Assembly (NCBI GenBank): GCA_021298355.1
Contig: JAJTEH010000003.1
Span: 178,327-242,326 of the forward strand
DNA: 64,000 nt
Source of the DNA: Flammeovirgaceae bacterium
GTDB taxonomy: Bacteria; Bacteroidota; Bacteroidia; Cytophagales; Cyclobacteriaceae
Direction of reading: 5' to 3'
Positions 45,308 to 53,082 of this stretch are shown one piece after another. The notes under the pieces were generated by a model, which saw only the letters and a program-made list of their open reading frames with translations, was not told where the DNA came from and did not search any database. How positions within the stretch are numbered: position 1 is the stretch's first letter; every line of letters starts with the position of its first letter. The position numbers and the translations under genes are program-made.

Positions 45308-47584
45308 TTATTGCATTATTTGATTTCCAAAATTAACAATAAAGGTGGTTCCATTGTTCACTTCACTTTCAACACCAATCATTCCACCCATTGCTTCGAT
45401 TTGATTTTTAATCATAAATAAGCCAATTCCTCTGCTTTCGGGGTGCGAATGAAAGGTTTTGTTTAATTTAAATATTTTCTGGCCATGCTTATTCAGATCA
45501 ATTCCAAGTCCGTTGTCGGCACATGTTAAGTAACACGTACCTTCTTTTATCTCTGTTTTTATTTCAATTAACGGTGTAATGTTTGTTTTTCCGTATTTAA
45601 TGGCGTTGCTGATAAGGTTTAGGAAAATACTATCTAAATACACTTTAGGGTAAAGAATAGTGGGGCAATTAGTGAAATCGGCAAGTATGCGTGTTCCGGA
45701 TTGTACAATTTGCGTGTGTAGCAAGAGTTTGGTAGCGTCCAGAATATCATCAAAATATAAATGTTGTTTTTCGATGTTGGTATTTTGTTTGATGCGCAAC
45801 ACCTCGTGTAATTCAGTTAGTGTATTTTGTATTTTTTCGGCAGAAACTTTTAGTAAAGCATGATATTCATCTTTTTCTTTTTGGTTTTGGCTTTGTTCTA
45901 CAAATTCTAGTAGTGTTAAAATGTTGCCAACCGGAGAGCGTAAATTATGTGAAACTATCTGAGTAAACTCCTGCAACTGTTCATTTTTAATTTTCAGATC
46001 TTCGGCTACAGCAATCAGTTTTGCATTTTGTTCCGAAATTTTTTGTTCCGATTTTTTTCTATCCGTTATATCTCTAAACTCGGTTACCCGTATTTGTTTT
46101 CCTAAGTAAGGAATATTTTTACCTCGTATCTCAAGAAAATATCGGCTGCCATCTTTTTTTACTCCTTCGGTATCGTAAGGTTTATCGTAGCCAGAAACGA
46201 TACGTTCTAAAACAAAACTTCTGTACTCTTCCGCAATTAAATTAAGGCCATTCATGCCTATCAATTCTTTCTGAGTATATCCGGTTAACTCGCAAAGGCC
46301 TTGGTTGCAATCTATTATTATACCCTTATCGTGCAGGCCAATTCCTCCGAAAGAAGCTTCTTGTAAAGTTCTGAATCTGTTCTCGCTTTCCATCAGGGCA
46401 GATTGCACCTTTTTATTCTCGGTTATATCGGTTAAGGTGGTAACAATTTGTACAAGTTTACCCGATGTATCCGTTAAAGGTTCTGCATGCAGCATAGCCC
46501 ACGTAACAGAATTATTTTTACCTACTATTCCCGCAACAACATCGCGTTTTTTCTTTTTCGTTTTTATGACGGTATGTACCGGTAACTCATCGGGTGTAAA
46601 GAAAGATTGATCTTCTTTTACCAAACGATTTTCGGTTGCCAGTCCGGCCAAACCTTTAGGATGGAAGTCCAGTAGTTCTTCTGCTTTTTGGTTTGATACC
46701 ATTACTTGGCCATTCACATTGTGTACGCGCACACCAATTGATAAATCGCGAATCAGTTTTTGAAATTTCCCTTCGGCCTCTAAACGATCGCTTATATCGT
46801 TCATCATGCCTAACATCGTTTGTGCTTTGCCATCTTCACCGGCCAGAAAAAAACCTCTGTCGTGCAAGTGAATGTACGTACCATTTTTATGTTTAAAGCG
46901 ATAAGAAACATCGTACCGCGAAATATTTCTCATGGCGTTGTCGAGTAGGGCAATGGCTTGCACTCTGTCTTCCGGATGAATTCTTTTTCCCCACACATCT
47001 ACATCACCCATCTCTTTGTTTGTATAACCAAGAGTTTCGGAAGATTCTCCCGACCAATTGATTTTACCGGAGCGAATATCGAAGTCGTATAAAACTACGC
47101 CTGCCGATTTAGCAATTAAATCGAAACGATTTTTCCAGTTTGCACGTTCTGTTTCTATTTTTTTCTCAGCAGTAATATCGCGTACAAAGCCGGCAATTTT
47201 TATAACTTTTCCTTTAGGGTTTTTTACAACATGTCCTACGCCTTCAATCCATCTTATCTTGCCATTCTTTACTTTAATTCTATGCTGAACAGAGTAATTT
47301 TTCCCTTTCGAAAAAGCGTGATCAATTATTTTAGAAACTTTACTTCTGTCTTGTGGATGAATAAGATTTAAAAAACTTTCGTAAGTGCCATCAAATTCTT
47401 TAGGTGTAATGTTATAGAGTTTAAAAACCTGTTGCGACCATTCTATCACATCGCTTCCCACAATCCATTGCCAAAAACCCATACCGGCCATTTCAATAGA
47501 TTGTATAAGAGAACCATCATCTTTTTTTGGTTGTAAAGATGGAGCTGACTTTCGTTTTACCTTCTTACGCGGGGGCATCTTCAT
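45308..47584 (-). CDS. Multi-PAS sensor histidine kinase
   Basis: A 758-residue soluble kinase without signal peptide or membrane helices. Four PAS/PAC units run from about residue 25 to 530, ending in segments such as GFVRDITAEKK, GMMNDISDRLE, TTLTDITENKK and TEFRDITDRKK. A dimerisation/phosphoacceptor helix follows with His in IVSHNLRSP (about residue 547), then an ATPase domain with N-box NLISNAIKYGK, G1 DNGLGID and G2 GIGLFMIKNQIEAMGG. The basic N-terminal tail (PPRKKVKRK) is unusual. The start may be the second Met (residue 3). It forms a two-component pair with the downstream CheY-like gene. No signal is evident; PAS units may bind haem, flavin or small molecules. Confidence 0.93.
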   Translation of the reverse strand: MKMPPRKKVKRKSAPSLQPKKDDGSLIQSIEMAGMGFWQWIVGSDVIEWSQQVFKLYNITPKEFDGTYESFLNLIHPQDRSKVSKIIDHAFSKGKNYSVQHRIKVKNGKIRWIEGVGHVVKNPKGKVIKIAGFVRDITAEKKIETERANWKNRFDLIAKSAGVVLYDFDIRSGKINWSGESSETLGYTNKEMGDVDVWGKRIHPEDRVQAIALLDNAMRNISRYDVSYRFKHKNGTYIHLHDRGFFLAGEDGKAQTMLGMMNDISDRLEAEGKFQKLIRDLSIGVRVHNVNGQVMVSNQKAEELLDFHPKGLAGLATENRLVKEDQSFFTPDELPVHTVIKTKKKKRDVVAGIVGKNNSVTWAMLHAEPLTDTSGKLVQIVTTLTDITENKKVQSALMESENRFRTLQEASFGGIGLHDKGIIIDCNQGLCELTGYTQKELIGMNGLNLIAEEYRSFVLERIVSGYDKPYDTEGVKKDGSRYFLEIRGKNIPYLGKQIRVTEFRDITDRKKSEQKISEQNAKLIAVAEDLKIKNEQLQEFTQIVSHNLRSPVGNILTLLEFVEQSQNQKEKDEYHALLKVSAEKIQNTLTELHEVLRIKQNTNIEKQHLYFDDILDATKLLLHTQIVQSGTRILADFTNCPTILYPKVYLDSIFLNLISNAIKYGKTNITPLIEIKTEIKEGTCYLTCADNGLGIDLNKHGQKIFKLNKTFHSHPESRGIGLFMIKNQIEAMGGMIGVESEVNNGTTFIVNFGNQIMQ

Positions 47585-47753
47585 AGATCAAAACTTTATT
47601 CGATTGTAAAGTCATTAATAATCGAAATGTGCTAATAAGTAAACTCAATATAGACTTTTCCTTACACCAAAATACTGCAAGTTTACAAGGAAACATACAT
47701 TTGGATTTACGACAGAATTCATCTTATTTTATACAAACCTAATCCTTTTTACT

Positions 47754-48128
47754 ATGCTTAAAGAATTTAAAGCTTTCGCTATGCGAGGCAACGTTGTAGA
47801 TCTGGCAGTTGGTGTTATTATTGGCGCTGCCTTTACCACAATTGTTAATTCGCTTATTAATGATATTCTAACTCCTTTGCTTTTAAAACCTGCTTTAGAT
47901 GCAGCCCACCTCAGCAAACTGGAAGATTTAACTGCTCTGGGCGCAGTTAAGTATGGTAAATTCATTGCGGCTACTATCAACTTTTTAATTGTGGCTTTTG
48001 TTTTATTCTTGATTGTGAAGGCAATGAATGCTGCACAAAAGAAAGAAGATGCCAAACCAACACCACCGGCCGAACCACCAGCCGATGTTAAATTGTTAAC
48101 TGAGATCAGAGACTTACTAAAAAAATAA
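47754..48128 (+). CDS. mscL: Large-conductance mechanosensitive channel
   Basis: A pentameric channel that opens under membrane tension during osmotic downshock. The 124-residue protein shows the N-terminal amphipathic helix (MLKEFKAFAMRGNVVDLAVGVIIGAAF), the first membrane helix with NDILTPLL, a short loop, the second helix (FIAATINFLIVAFVLFLIVKAMN) and a charged C-terminal bundle. The stop is immediately followed by the msrB start (TAAATG). It is divergent from the histidine kinase; the 169-base gap carries both promoters. Confidence 0.97.
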   Translation: MLKEFKAFAMRGNVVDLAVGVIIGAAFTTIVNSLINDILTPLLLKPALDAAHLSKLEDLTALGAVKYGKFIAATINFLIVAFVLFLIVKAMNAAQKKEDAKPTPPAEPPADVKLLTEIRDLLKK

Positions 48129-48587
48129 ATGCAAACCATTTTAAAAAGGATGGATGTAATTGCCTTAGCTGCTAAGGGAAATTTAAAGCCGCCACAGCGT
48201 GTTGAAAAAACAGATGAAGAGTGGCACGCCATCCTGAGTGAAGAAGAATTTTATGTGTGTAGAAAAAAAGGCACAGAACGACCTTGGTCTGGCGAATATT
48301 GCGAAGCGCATCAGCCCGGTTTGTATGCGTGCCGTTGTTGTGGAACCGTGTTATTCGATTCCCGAACAAAGTTTGAGTCGGGCACAGGCTGGCCAAGTTT
48401 TACACAATCTGTAAAACCCGAGGTAATCAAATACACAAAAGATACAAGCTACGGAATGGTACGAGTTGAAGTAGAATGCAATGTTTGTGATTGCCATTTA
48501 GGACATGTTTTTCAAGATGGTCCGCCACCTTCGGGCTTACGATATTGCATCAATTCTTTATCAATCAAATTGGTAGAAAATTCTTAG
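48129..48587 (+). CDS. msrB: Peptide-methionine (R)-S-oxide reductase
   Basis: The enzyme repairs methionine-R-sulfoxide in proteins. Structural zinc ligands are C68 and C71 (CRCC) and C117 and C120 (CNVC); the catalytic cysteine is C140 in RYCINSLS. Length is 152 residues. The start follows the mscL stop without a gap, so it is co-transcribed; ATG at residue 8 is an alternative start. The reducing-partner cysteine is not obvious near the usual position (the residue in SGTGWPSF is Ser/Thr), so recycling may use C58 or thioredoxin directly. Confidence 0.95.
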   Translation: MQTILKRMDVIALAAKGNLKPPQRVEKTDEEWHAILSEEEFYVCRKKGTERPWSGEYCEAHQPGLYACRCCGTVLFDSRTKFESGTGWPSFTQSVKPEVIKYTKDTSYGMVRVEVECNVCDCHLGHVFQDGPPPSGLRYCINSLSIKLVENS

Positions 48588-48593
48588 TCGTTC

Positions 48594-49001
48594 ATGTTTG
48601 TATTCGAACATCCGGTTACAATAAAACCAACAGATATAGATGAAATGAACCACGTAAACAACGTGGTTTATTTACGGTATGTACAAGAGATTGCCGAACT
48701 GCATTGGAAAACACACGCGCCCATAAGTTTACAGCAAGAAGTGGCCTGGGTAGTGGTAAGACATGAAATAGATTATCTCTCAGAAATTAAACCCGCTGAT
48801 GCTATTCTTGCCCGCACGTGGCTAGCCGAAAAGAAAGGCGCAACCAGTTTTAGGCATGTAGAATTATTGAATACACAAACAAAGAAAATAGTAGCTAAAG
48901 CAATTACAACCTGGTGCATGCTCGACAGGCAAACGCTTCGCCCGAAAAGAATAGATGACCAGGTAGAATTTTATTTAAAATCTTCGAAGCAATCTGATTA
49001 A
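48594..49001 (+). CDS. Hotdog-fold acyl-CoA thioesterase
   Basis: A 135-residue single-hotdog protein of the YbgC/4-hydroxybenzoyl-CoA thioesterase group. The active-site region is IDEMNHVNNVVYLRY, where an Asp plus HVNN resembles the catalytic segment of the family, and the second conserved strand is ARTWLAEKKGATSFRHVELL. It begins 6 bases after msrB and ends 26 bases before folC, suggesting one transcript with them. The acyl substrate is unknown. Confidence 0.88.
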   Translation: MFVFEHPVTIKPTDIDEMNHVNNVVYLRYVQEIAELHWKTHAPISLQQEVAWVVVRHEIDYLSEIKPADAILARTWLAEKKGATSFRHVELLNTQTKKIVAKAITTWCMLDRQTLRPKRIDDQVEFYLKSSKQSD

Positions 49002-49014
49002 CCTTTTGCTTGCT

Positions 49015-49022
49015 TACCTTTG
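49015..49022 (+). promoter_or_regulatory. Bacteroidota -7 element for folC
   Basis: TACCTTTG is an exact TAnnTTTG match ending 5 bases before the folC ATG. It argues against the alternative TTG start at 49010 and for a nearly leaderless mRNA. Confidence 0.55.
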
Positions 49023-49027
49023 CTGAA

Positions 49028-50329
49028 ATGAAACCTTTTGAATCGTACACAGAAACAGTTGCGTTTTTGTTTCAACAATTGCCTATGTTTCAACGTGTGG
49101 GGCACGTGGCATACAAAAAAGATTTAACAAATACATTGGCGCTATGCGATGCATTTGGTAATCCACAACATGCTATCAAAACCATACACATTGCAGGCAC
49201 CAATGGAAAAGGAAGTACATCGCACATGCTTGCTTCTATTTTACAGGAGTCAGGTTACAAAATAGGACTTTACACTTCGCCTCATTTAAAAGATTACCGC
49301 GAGCGAATTAAGGTAAATGGAAAGTATATTCCAGAAGATGAAGTTGTAACGTGTGTCAATCTCTTATTGCCGGTAATTGAAAAAGTAAAACCTTCTTTTT
49401 TTGAATTAACGGTTGCTATGGCCTTGCATTACTTTGCCAAAGAAAAAGTGGATGTTGCCGTAATTGAAGTTGGTCTAGGAGGAAGATTAGATTCGACAAA
49501 CGTAATTACACCGGAGTTGAGTGTTATTACCAATATTGGTTGGGATCACATGGATTTATTAGGCGATACTTTGCCTTTAATTGCCAAAGAAAAAGCAGGT
49601 ATTATTAAATACAAAATTCCGGTTGTGGTCAGCGAAAGAAACGAAGAAGTTGATGATGTTTTTTTATGGAAAGCAGAAGCAGAAGAAAGTCAATTAGTTT
49701 TTGCCGAAGATGTGTACACCGTTATAAGCGAGGATGATACACTCATATCCAACTTTGATGTACTTTGGAATCACGAACCCTTTTTAACCATTGAACATTT
49801 TCCTTTAGGTGGTTTGTACCAAAAGAAAAATATTGCTGGTGTGATGATGGCTTGTGAGATGTTAAATGAATCCGGCTTCACCATAGAAAAGCAAAAAATT
49901 AGTGACGGATTACAAAACGTAATTACGAACACAGGTTTGAAAGGTCGTTGGCAGATTTTACAAAGAGATCCTTGTATAGTTTGCGATACTGGTCATAATC
50001 TCAACGGAATTAAATATGTGTTAGAGCAAATAAAAAGAACACCACATCAAAATCTTCATATCGTGTGGGGCATGGTAAAAGATAAAGATCACGATAAGAT
50101 TTTAAGCTTATTACCAAAACACGCGCAGTATTATTTTTGTCAGGCGAATATTCCGCGGGCAGAATCAGCAACGATCTTGGCAGAGAAAGCAGCTAAATTT
50201 GAATTAAAAGGAGAAGTGATAGCAGACGTAAACGAAGCAATAGAAAAAGCCAAACAAACAGCACAGAAAGATGATATGATTTTTATTGGAGGCAGTACAT
50301 TTGTAGTGGCAGAGATAAATAATTTGTAA
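49028..50329 (+). CDS. folC: Bifunctional dihydrofolate synthase / folylpolyglutamate synthase
   Basis: The enzyme adds glutamate to dihydropteroate and lengthens the polyglutamate tail of folates. The Mur-ligase fold is shown by HIAGTNGKGSTSHMLA (P-loop), YTSPHLKDYRERI, EVGLGGRLDSTNVI and the WDHMDLLGDTLPLIAKEKAGI segment; the C-terminal domain has CDTGHNLNG. I choose ATG 49028; a TTG further upstream falls on the promoter element. It overlaps the trmB start by one base (TAATG). Confidence 0.96.
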   Translation: MKPFESYTETVAFLFQQLPMFQRVGHVAYKKDLTNTLALCDAFGNPQHAIKTIHIAGTNGKGSTSHMLASILQESGYKIGLYTSPHLKDYRERIKVNGKYIPEDEVVTCVNLLLPVIEKVKPSFFELTVAMALHYFAKEKVDVAVIEVGLGGRLDSTNVITPELSVITNIGWDHMDLLGDTLPLIAKEKAGIIKYKIPVVVSERNEEVDDVFLWKAEAEESQLVFAEDVYTVISEDDTLISNFDVLWNHEPFLTIEHFPLGGLYQKKNIAGVMMACEMLNESGFTIEKQKISDGLQNVITNTGLKGRWQILQRDPCIVCDTGHNLNGIKYVLEQIKRTPHQNLHIVWGMVKDKDHDKILSLLPKHAQYYFCQANIPRAESATILAEKAAKFELKGEVIADVNEAIEKAKQTAQKDDMIFIGGSTFVVAEINNL

Positions 50330-50982
50330 TGGGAAAAAGAAAGTTAGAGCGATTTAAAGTAATTGAAGAGAATACAAATGTAGTTGAACCTTCTAAAGAG
50401 TTTTACCACGACATGAAGGGTCAGTGGAATACTTATTTCAAAAATGAAAATCCCATTACGATTGAACTGGCTTGCGGCAGAGGCGAATACACCTTAGGTT
50501 TAGCTGAAATATTTTCGGATAGAAATTATATTGGGATAGATATAAAAGGTGAACGCATTTGGAAAGGAAGCAGCACAGCGTTAGAGAAAAATTTAAACAA
50601 TGTAGCTTTCTTGCGCACGCACATCATCATGATTGAAAACTTCTTTGCCCAACACGAAGTAGATGAAATATGGATCACCTTTCCGGATCCTCGTCCTAAA
50701 AAACGAGATATTAAAAGAAGGTTAACTTCACCTCGGTATTTAGATATGTATAAAAATCTGATTAAGCCGGGTGGCATGGTTCGATTTAAAACGGATAACA
50801 CAGCTTTATTCGATTATACCATAGAAGTTTTACAAAGTAGGAGTGATGTAAAAAACTTAGTATACACTCACAATGTATATCAATCCGAGCTCAGGCCCGA
50901 ATGTTTCGACATCAAAACAAAGTATGAGCAAATGTTTGCTGCCGAAGGCGAAACCATAAAGTATTTGAGGTTTCATTTCTAG
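50329..50982 (+). CDS. trmB: tRNA (guanine-N7)-methyltransferase
   Basis: This S-adenosylmethionine enzyme makes m7G46 in the tRNA variable loop. The 217 residues include the SAM motif ELACGRGEYTLGLA, the NYIGIDIKGERIWKG strand, the catalytic FPDPRPKKRDIKRRLTSPRYL and GGMVRFKTDN. Its start shares a base with the folC stop, so it is translationally coupled to folC. Confidence 0.97.
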   Translation: MGKRKLERFKVIEENTNVVEPSKEFYHDMKGQWNTYFKNENPITIELACGRGEYTLGLAEIFSDRNYIGIDIKGERIWKGSSTALEKNLNNVAFLRTHIIMIENFFAQHEVDEIWITFPDPRPKKRDIKRRLTSPRYLDMYKNLIKPGGMVRFKTDNTALFDYTIEVLQSRSDVKNLVYTHNVYQSELRPECFDIKTKYEQMFAAEGETIKYLRFHF

Positions 50983-50996
50983 CATAATTAGATTTT

Positions 50997-51060
50997 AGAT
51001 ATAAGACTTAAGACATAAGATTTCAAATGTCTTATGTCTTTCTACTTACGTCTTATATCT
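50997..51060. repeat. Nested intergenic inverted repeat
   Basis: Outer arms AGATATAAGAC (50997-51007) and GTCTTATATCT (51050-51060) are perfect complements; inner arms AAGACATAAGA (51010-51020) and TCTTATGTCTT (51030-51040) are too. Both pairs share an AAGAC/GTCTT core. It lies 15 bases after trmB with no T-run, in a 223-base gap, so it is probably a repetitive palindromic element that may also end the transcript. Confidence 0.6.
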
Positions 51061-51205
51061 CATGTAAAAACCACAACCTGAAATAACAATTTAGTAATAC
51101 AACCTATGCAACCAGTTAATATAACCGAGATACTTTTGTGCATTACTTCATCATAGGTTTAGGTCACCTCAGGCTGCAAGGTCGCGGGGTTTCCTTTTTT
51201 ATAGC

Positions 51206-52063
51206 ATGACAAAAAAACGCAAAAAAAGAGAAGTAGAATTAGTTGTATTATCTGATATACATTTAGGCACTTATGGTTGTCATGCCGAAGAGTTGCTACG
51301 CTATTTAAAATCAATCAAACCAAAAAAAATTATTCTCAATGGCGATATCATCGACATGTGGCAGTTTAGTAAACGCTACTGGCCAAAGTCGCACATGCAA
51401 GTGGTTAAACACATCACCAGTTTGTTAACTAAAAATACTAAAATCATTTACCTCACCGGTAACCACGATGAAATGCTGCGCAAGTTTGCCGGTTTCAGAT
51501 TAGGAACTTTTACCATCGATAATAAAGTAGTGTTGAAAGTAAACGGACAAAAAGCGTGGGTATTTCATGGCGATATTTTTGATGTTACCATGCAATACTC
51601 TAAGTGGTTAGCGAAGTTGGGTGCTATTGGGTATGATACCCTTATTCTGTTGAATGCATCTGTTAATTGGTTGTTGAACAAATTAGGAAGAGAAAAAATA
51701 TCGTTATCCAAACGCGTAAAAGATTCTGTAAAAGGAGCTGTTAAATTCATCAACGATTTTGAAATAACAGCAGCAGAAATTGCTATTCAGAATGGGTACG
51801 ATTATGTAGTGTGCGGGCACATCCATCAACCCGAAATAAAAACAATAGAAACTGATAAAGGTAGCGTGGTGTATTTAAACTCAGGCGATTGGGTAGAAAA
51901 CCTGACTGCCTTAGAATACGCCAATAATTCCTGGACAATTTACCGGTACTTTGACGATCCTGTGGCTAAATCTATTAAATTGCCTAAACGACTTCGTGAT
52001 AAAATGAACAACGATGAAATTTTTCGCGATCTGGTCAGTCAATTCGTAACCAAAAAACAGTGA
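51206..52063 (+). CDS. Calcineurin-like metallophosphatase (UDP-2,3-diacylglucosamine pyrophosphatase-like)
   Basis: A 285-residue binuclear metallophosphatase. The metal motifs are in order: DIHLGTYG, NGDIIDMW, GNHDEML, FHGDIFD and GHIHQPEI. This pattern is found in LpxH-like UDP-2,3-diacylglucosamine hydrolases of lipid A synthesis. Many Bacteroidota paralogues exist, so the substrate is uncertain. It overlaps the following glycosyltransferase start by 4 bases (GTGA), so the two act from one transcript. Confidence 0.88.
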   Translation: MTKKRKKREVELVVLSDIHLGTYGCHAEELLRYLKSIKPKKIILNGDIIDMWQFSKRYWPKSHMQVVKHITSLLTKNTKIIYLTGNHDEMLRKFAGFRLGTFTIDNKVVLKVNGQKAWVFHGDIFDVTMQYSKWLAKLGAIGYDTLILLNASVNWLLNKLGREKISLSKRVKDSVKGAVKFINDFEITAAEIAIQNGYDYVVCGHIHQPEIKTIETDKGSVVYLNSGDWVENLTALEYANNSWTIYRYFDDPVAKSIKLPKRLRDKMNNDEIFRDLVSQFVTKKQ

Positions 52064-53055
52064 AAATTCTTTACGCTATACAAGGTACAGGCAACGGACA
52101 CTTAGCACGTGCCGAAGATGTTGTGCCTGCATTAAAACAACATGGAGATGTTGATTTGTTTGTGAGTGGTGCACAAGCAGATATTAAACTTCCTTTTCCC
52201 ATTCAATACAAATCAAAAGGATTAAGTTTTTATTTTGGAAAGAAAGGTGGTGTTGATTTGTATAAAACATTGAAAAAGAATAGTTCGAAAGATGTTTTCA
52301 AAGAAATAAAAAGTTTTCCGGTAGAGAAATATGATTTAGTGGTGAATGATTTTGAACCTATTACGGCTTGGGCATGTAGAAAAAAAGAAATTCCGTGCGT
52401 TGGTTTAAGCCACCAAGCAGCGCTTCAGTCTCCCTTCGTTCCTAAACCTAAGCACTACGACCCTGTAGGAGATTGGATTTTAAAACATTACGCACCCGTA
52501 CCAACCTGGGTTGGTTTTCATTTCGAAAAATTTGATAAAAACATATATACACCCGTTATTCGAAGTGGTATGCGTTTGGCAACGAATACAGACAGAGGAC
52601 ATTATACGGTGTATTTACCTGCTTACGATGATAAGAAATTAGTTCCGTTGTTAACCAAATTGCCCCAAGTACGTTGGCATGTTTTTTCTAAGCACGCGAA
52701 GTCGCCATATCATATTGGGAAATTATCTGTTTATCCCGTTAACAAAGAAGAGTTTGAAGCGAGCTTAACATCAGCAACAGGTGTATTATGTGGCGCAGGA
52801 TTTGAAACACCCGCAGAAGCATTATACTTAAATAAGAAAGTAATGGTTGTTCCCATGAAAAATCAATACGAACAACATTACAATGCCATTGCTTTAAAAA
52901 AGCTAGGCGTTCCTGTTCTAAAAAATGTGAAAAAGAAACGTTTAGATAAAATTACCGAGTGGATAGAAAGCAATACACGAGTAGAAGTTTCGTACTTAAA
53001 CGAAACGGATATAGCAGTTGCAAACGCAATTGAAGCAGGAAAGAAGTTAAAATAA
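52060..53055 (+). CDS. Glycosyltransferase, GT-B family
   Basis: A 331-residue protein that begins MKILYAIQGTGNGHLARA, the glycine-rich N-terminal loop of MurG/GT28-like GT-B enzymes. The donor-binding half has GVLCGAGFETPAEALYLNKKVMVVPMKNQYEQHYNA, a typical nucleotide-sugar motif. The start codon is GTG, overlapping the metallophosphatase stop. The donor and acceptor are unknown; the pairing with a lipid-A-type phosphatase suggests a glycolipid or envelope glycan. It ends at a terminator shared with leuS. Confidence 0.85.
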   Translation: MKILYAIQGTGNGHLARAEDVVPALKQHGDVDLFVSGAQADIKLPFPIQYKSKGLSFYFGKKGGVDLYKTLKKNSSKDVFKEIKSFPVEKYDLVVNDFEPITAWACRKKEIPCVGLSHQAALQSPFVPKPKHYDPVGDWILKHYAPVPTWVGFHFEKFDKNIYTPVIRSGMRLATNTDRGHYTVYLPAYDDKKLVPLLTKLPQVRWHVFSKHAKSPYHIGKLSVYPVNKEEFEASLTSATGVLCGAGFETPAEALYLNKKVMVVPMKNQYEQHYNAIALKKLGVPVLKNVKKKRLDKITEWIESNTRVEVSYLNETDIAVANAIEAGKKLK

Positions 53056-53081
53056 AAGAAGCCCGAATTTCGGGCTTCTTT
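53055..53081. terminator. Bidirectional terminator
   Basis: AAAGAAGCCCG (53055-53065) pairs with CGGGCTTCTTT (53071-53081) around AATTT. It stands between the convergent glycosyltransferase and leuS stop codons and has A and T flanks for both directions. Confidence 0.88.
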
Positions 53082-53082
53082 C

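Noticed and set aside
47729..48232. 167-codon open frame on the minus strand
   Set aside because: It lies wholly across mscL and the start of msrB, both of which match known families on the plus strand; the minus translation has no recognisable motif.
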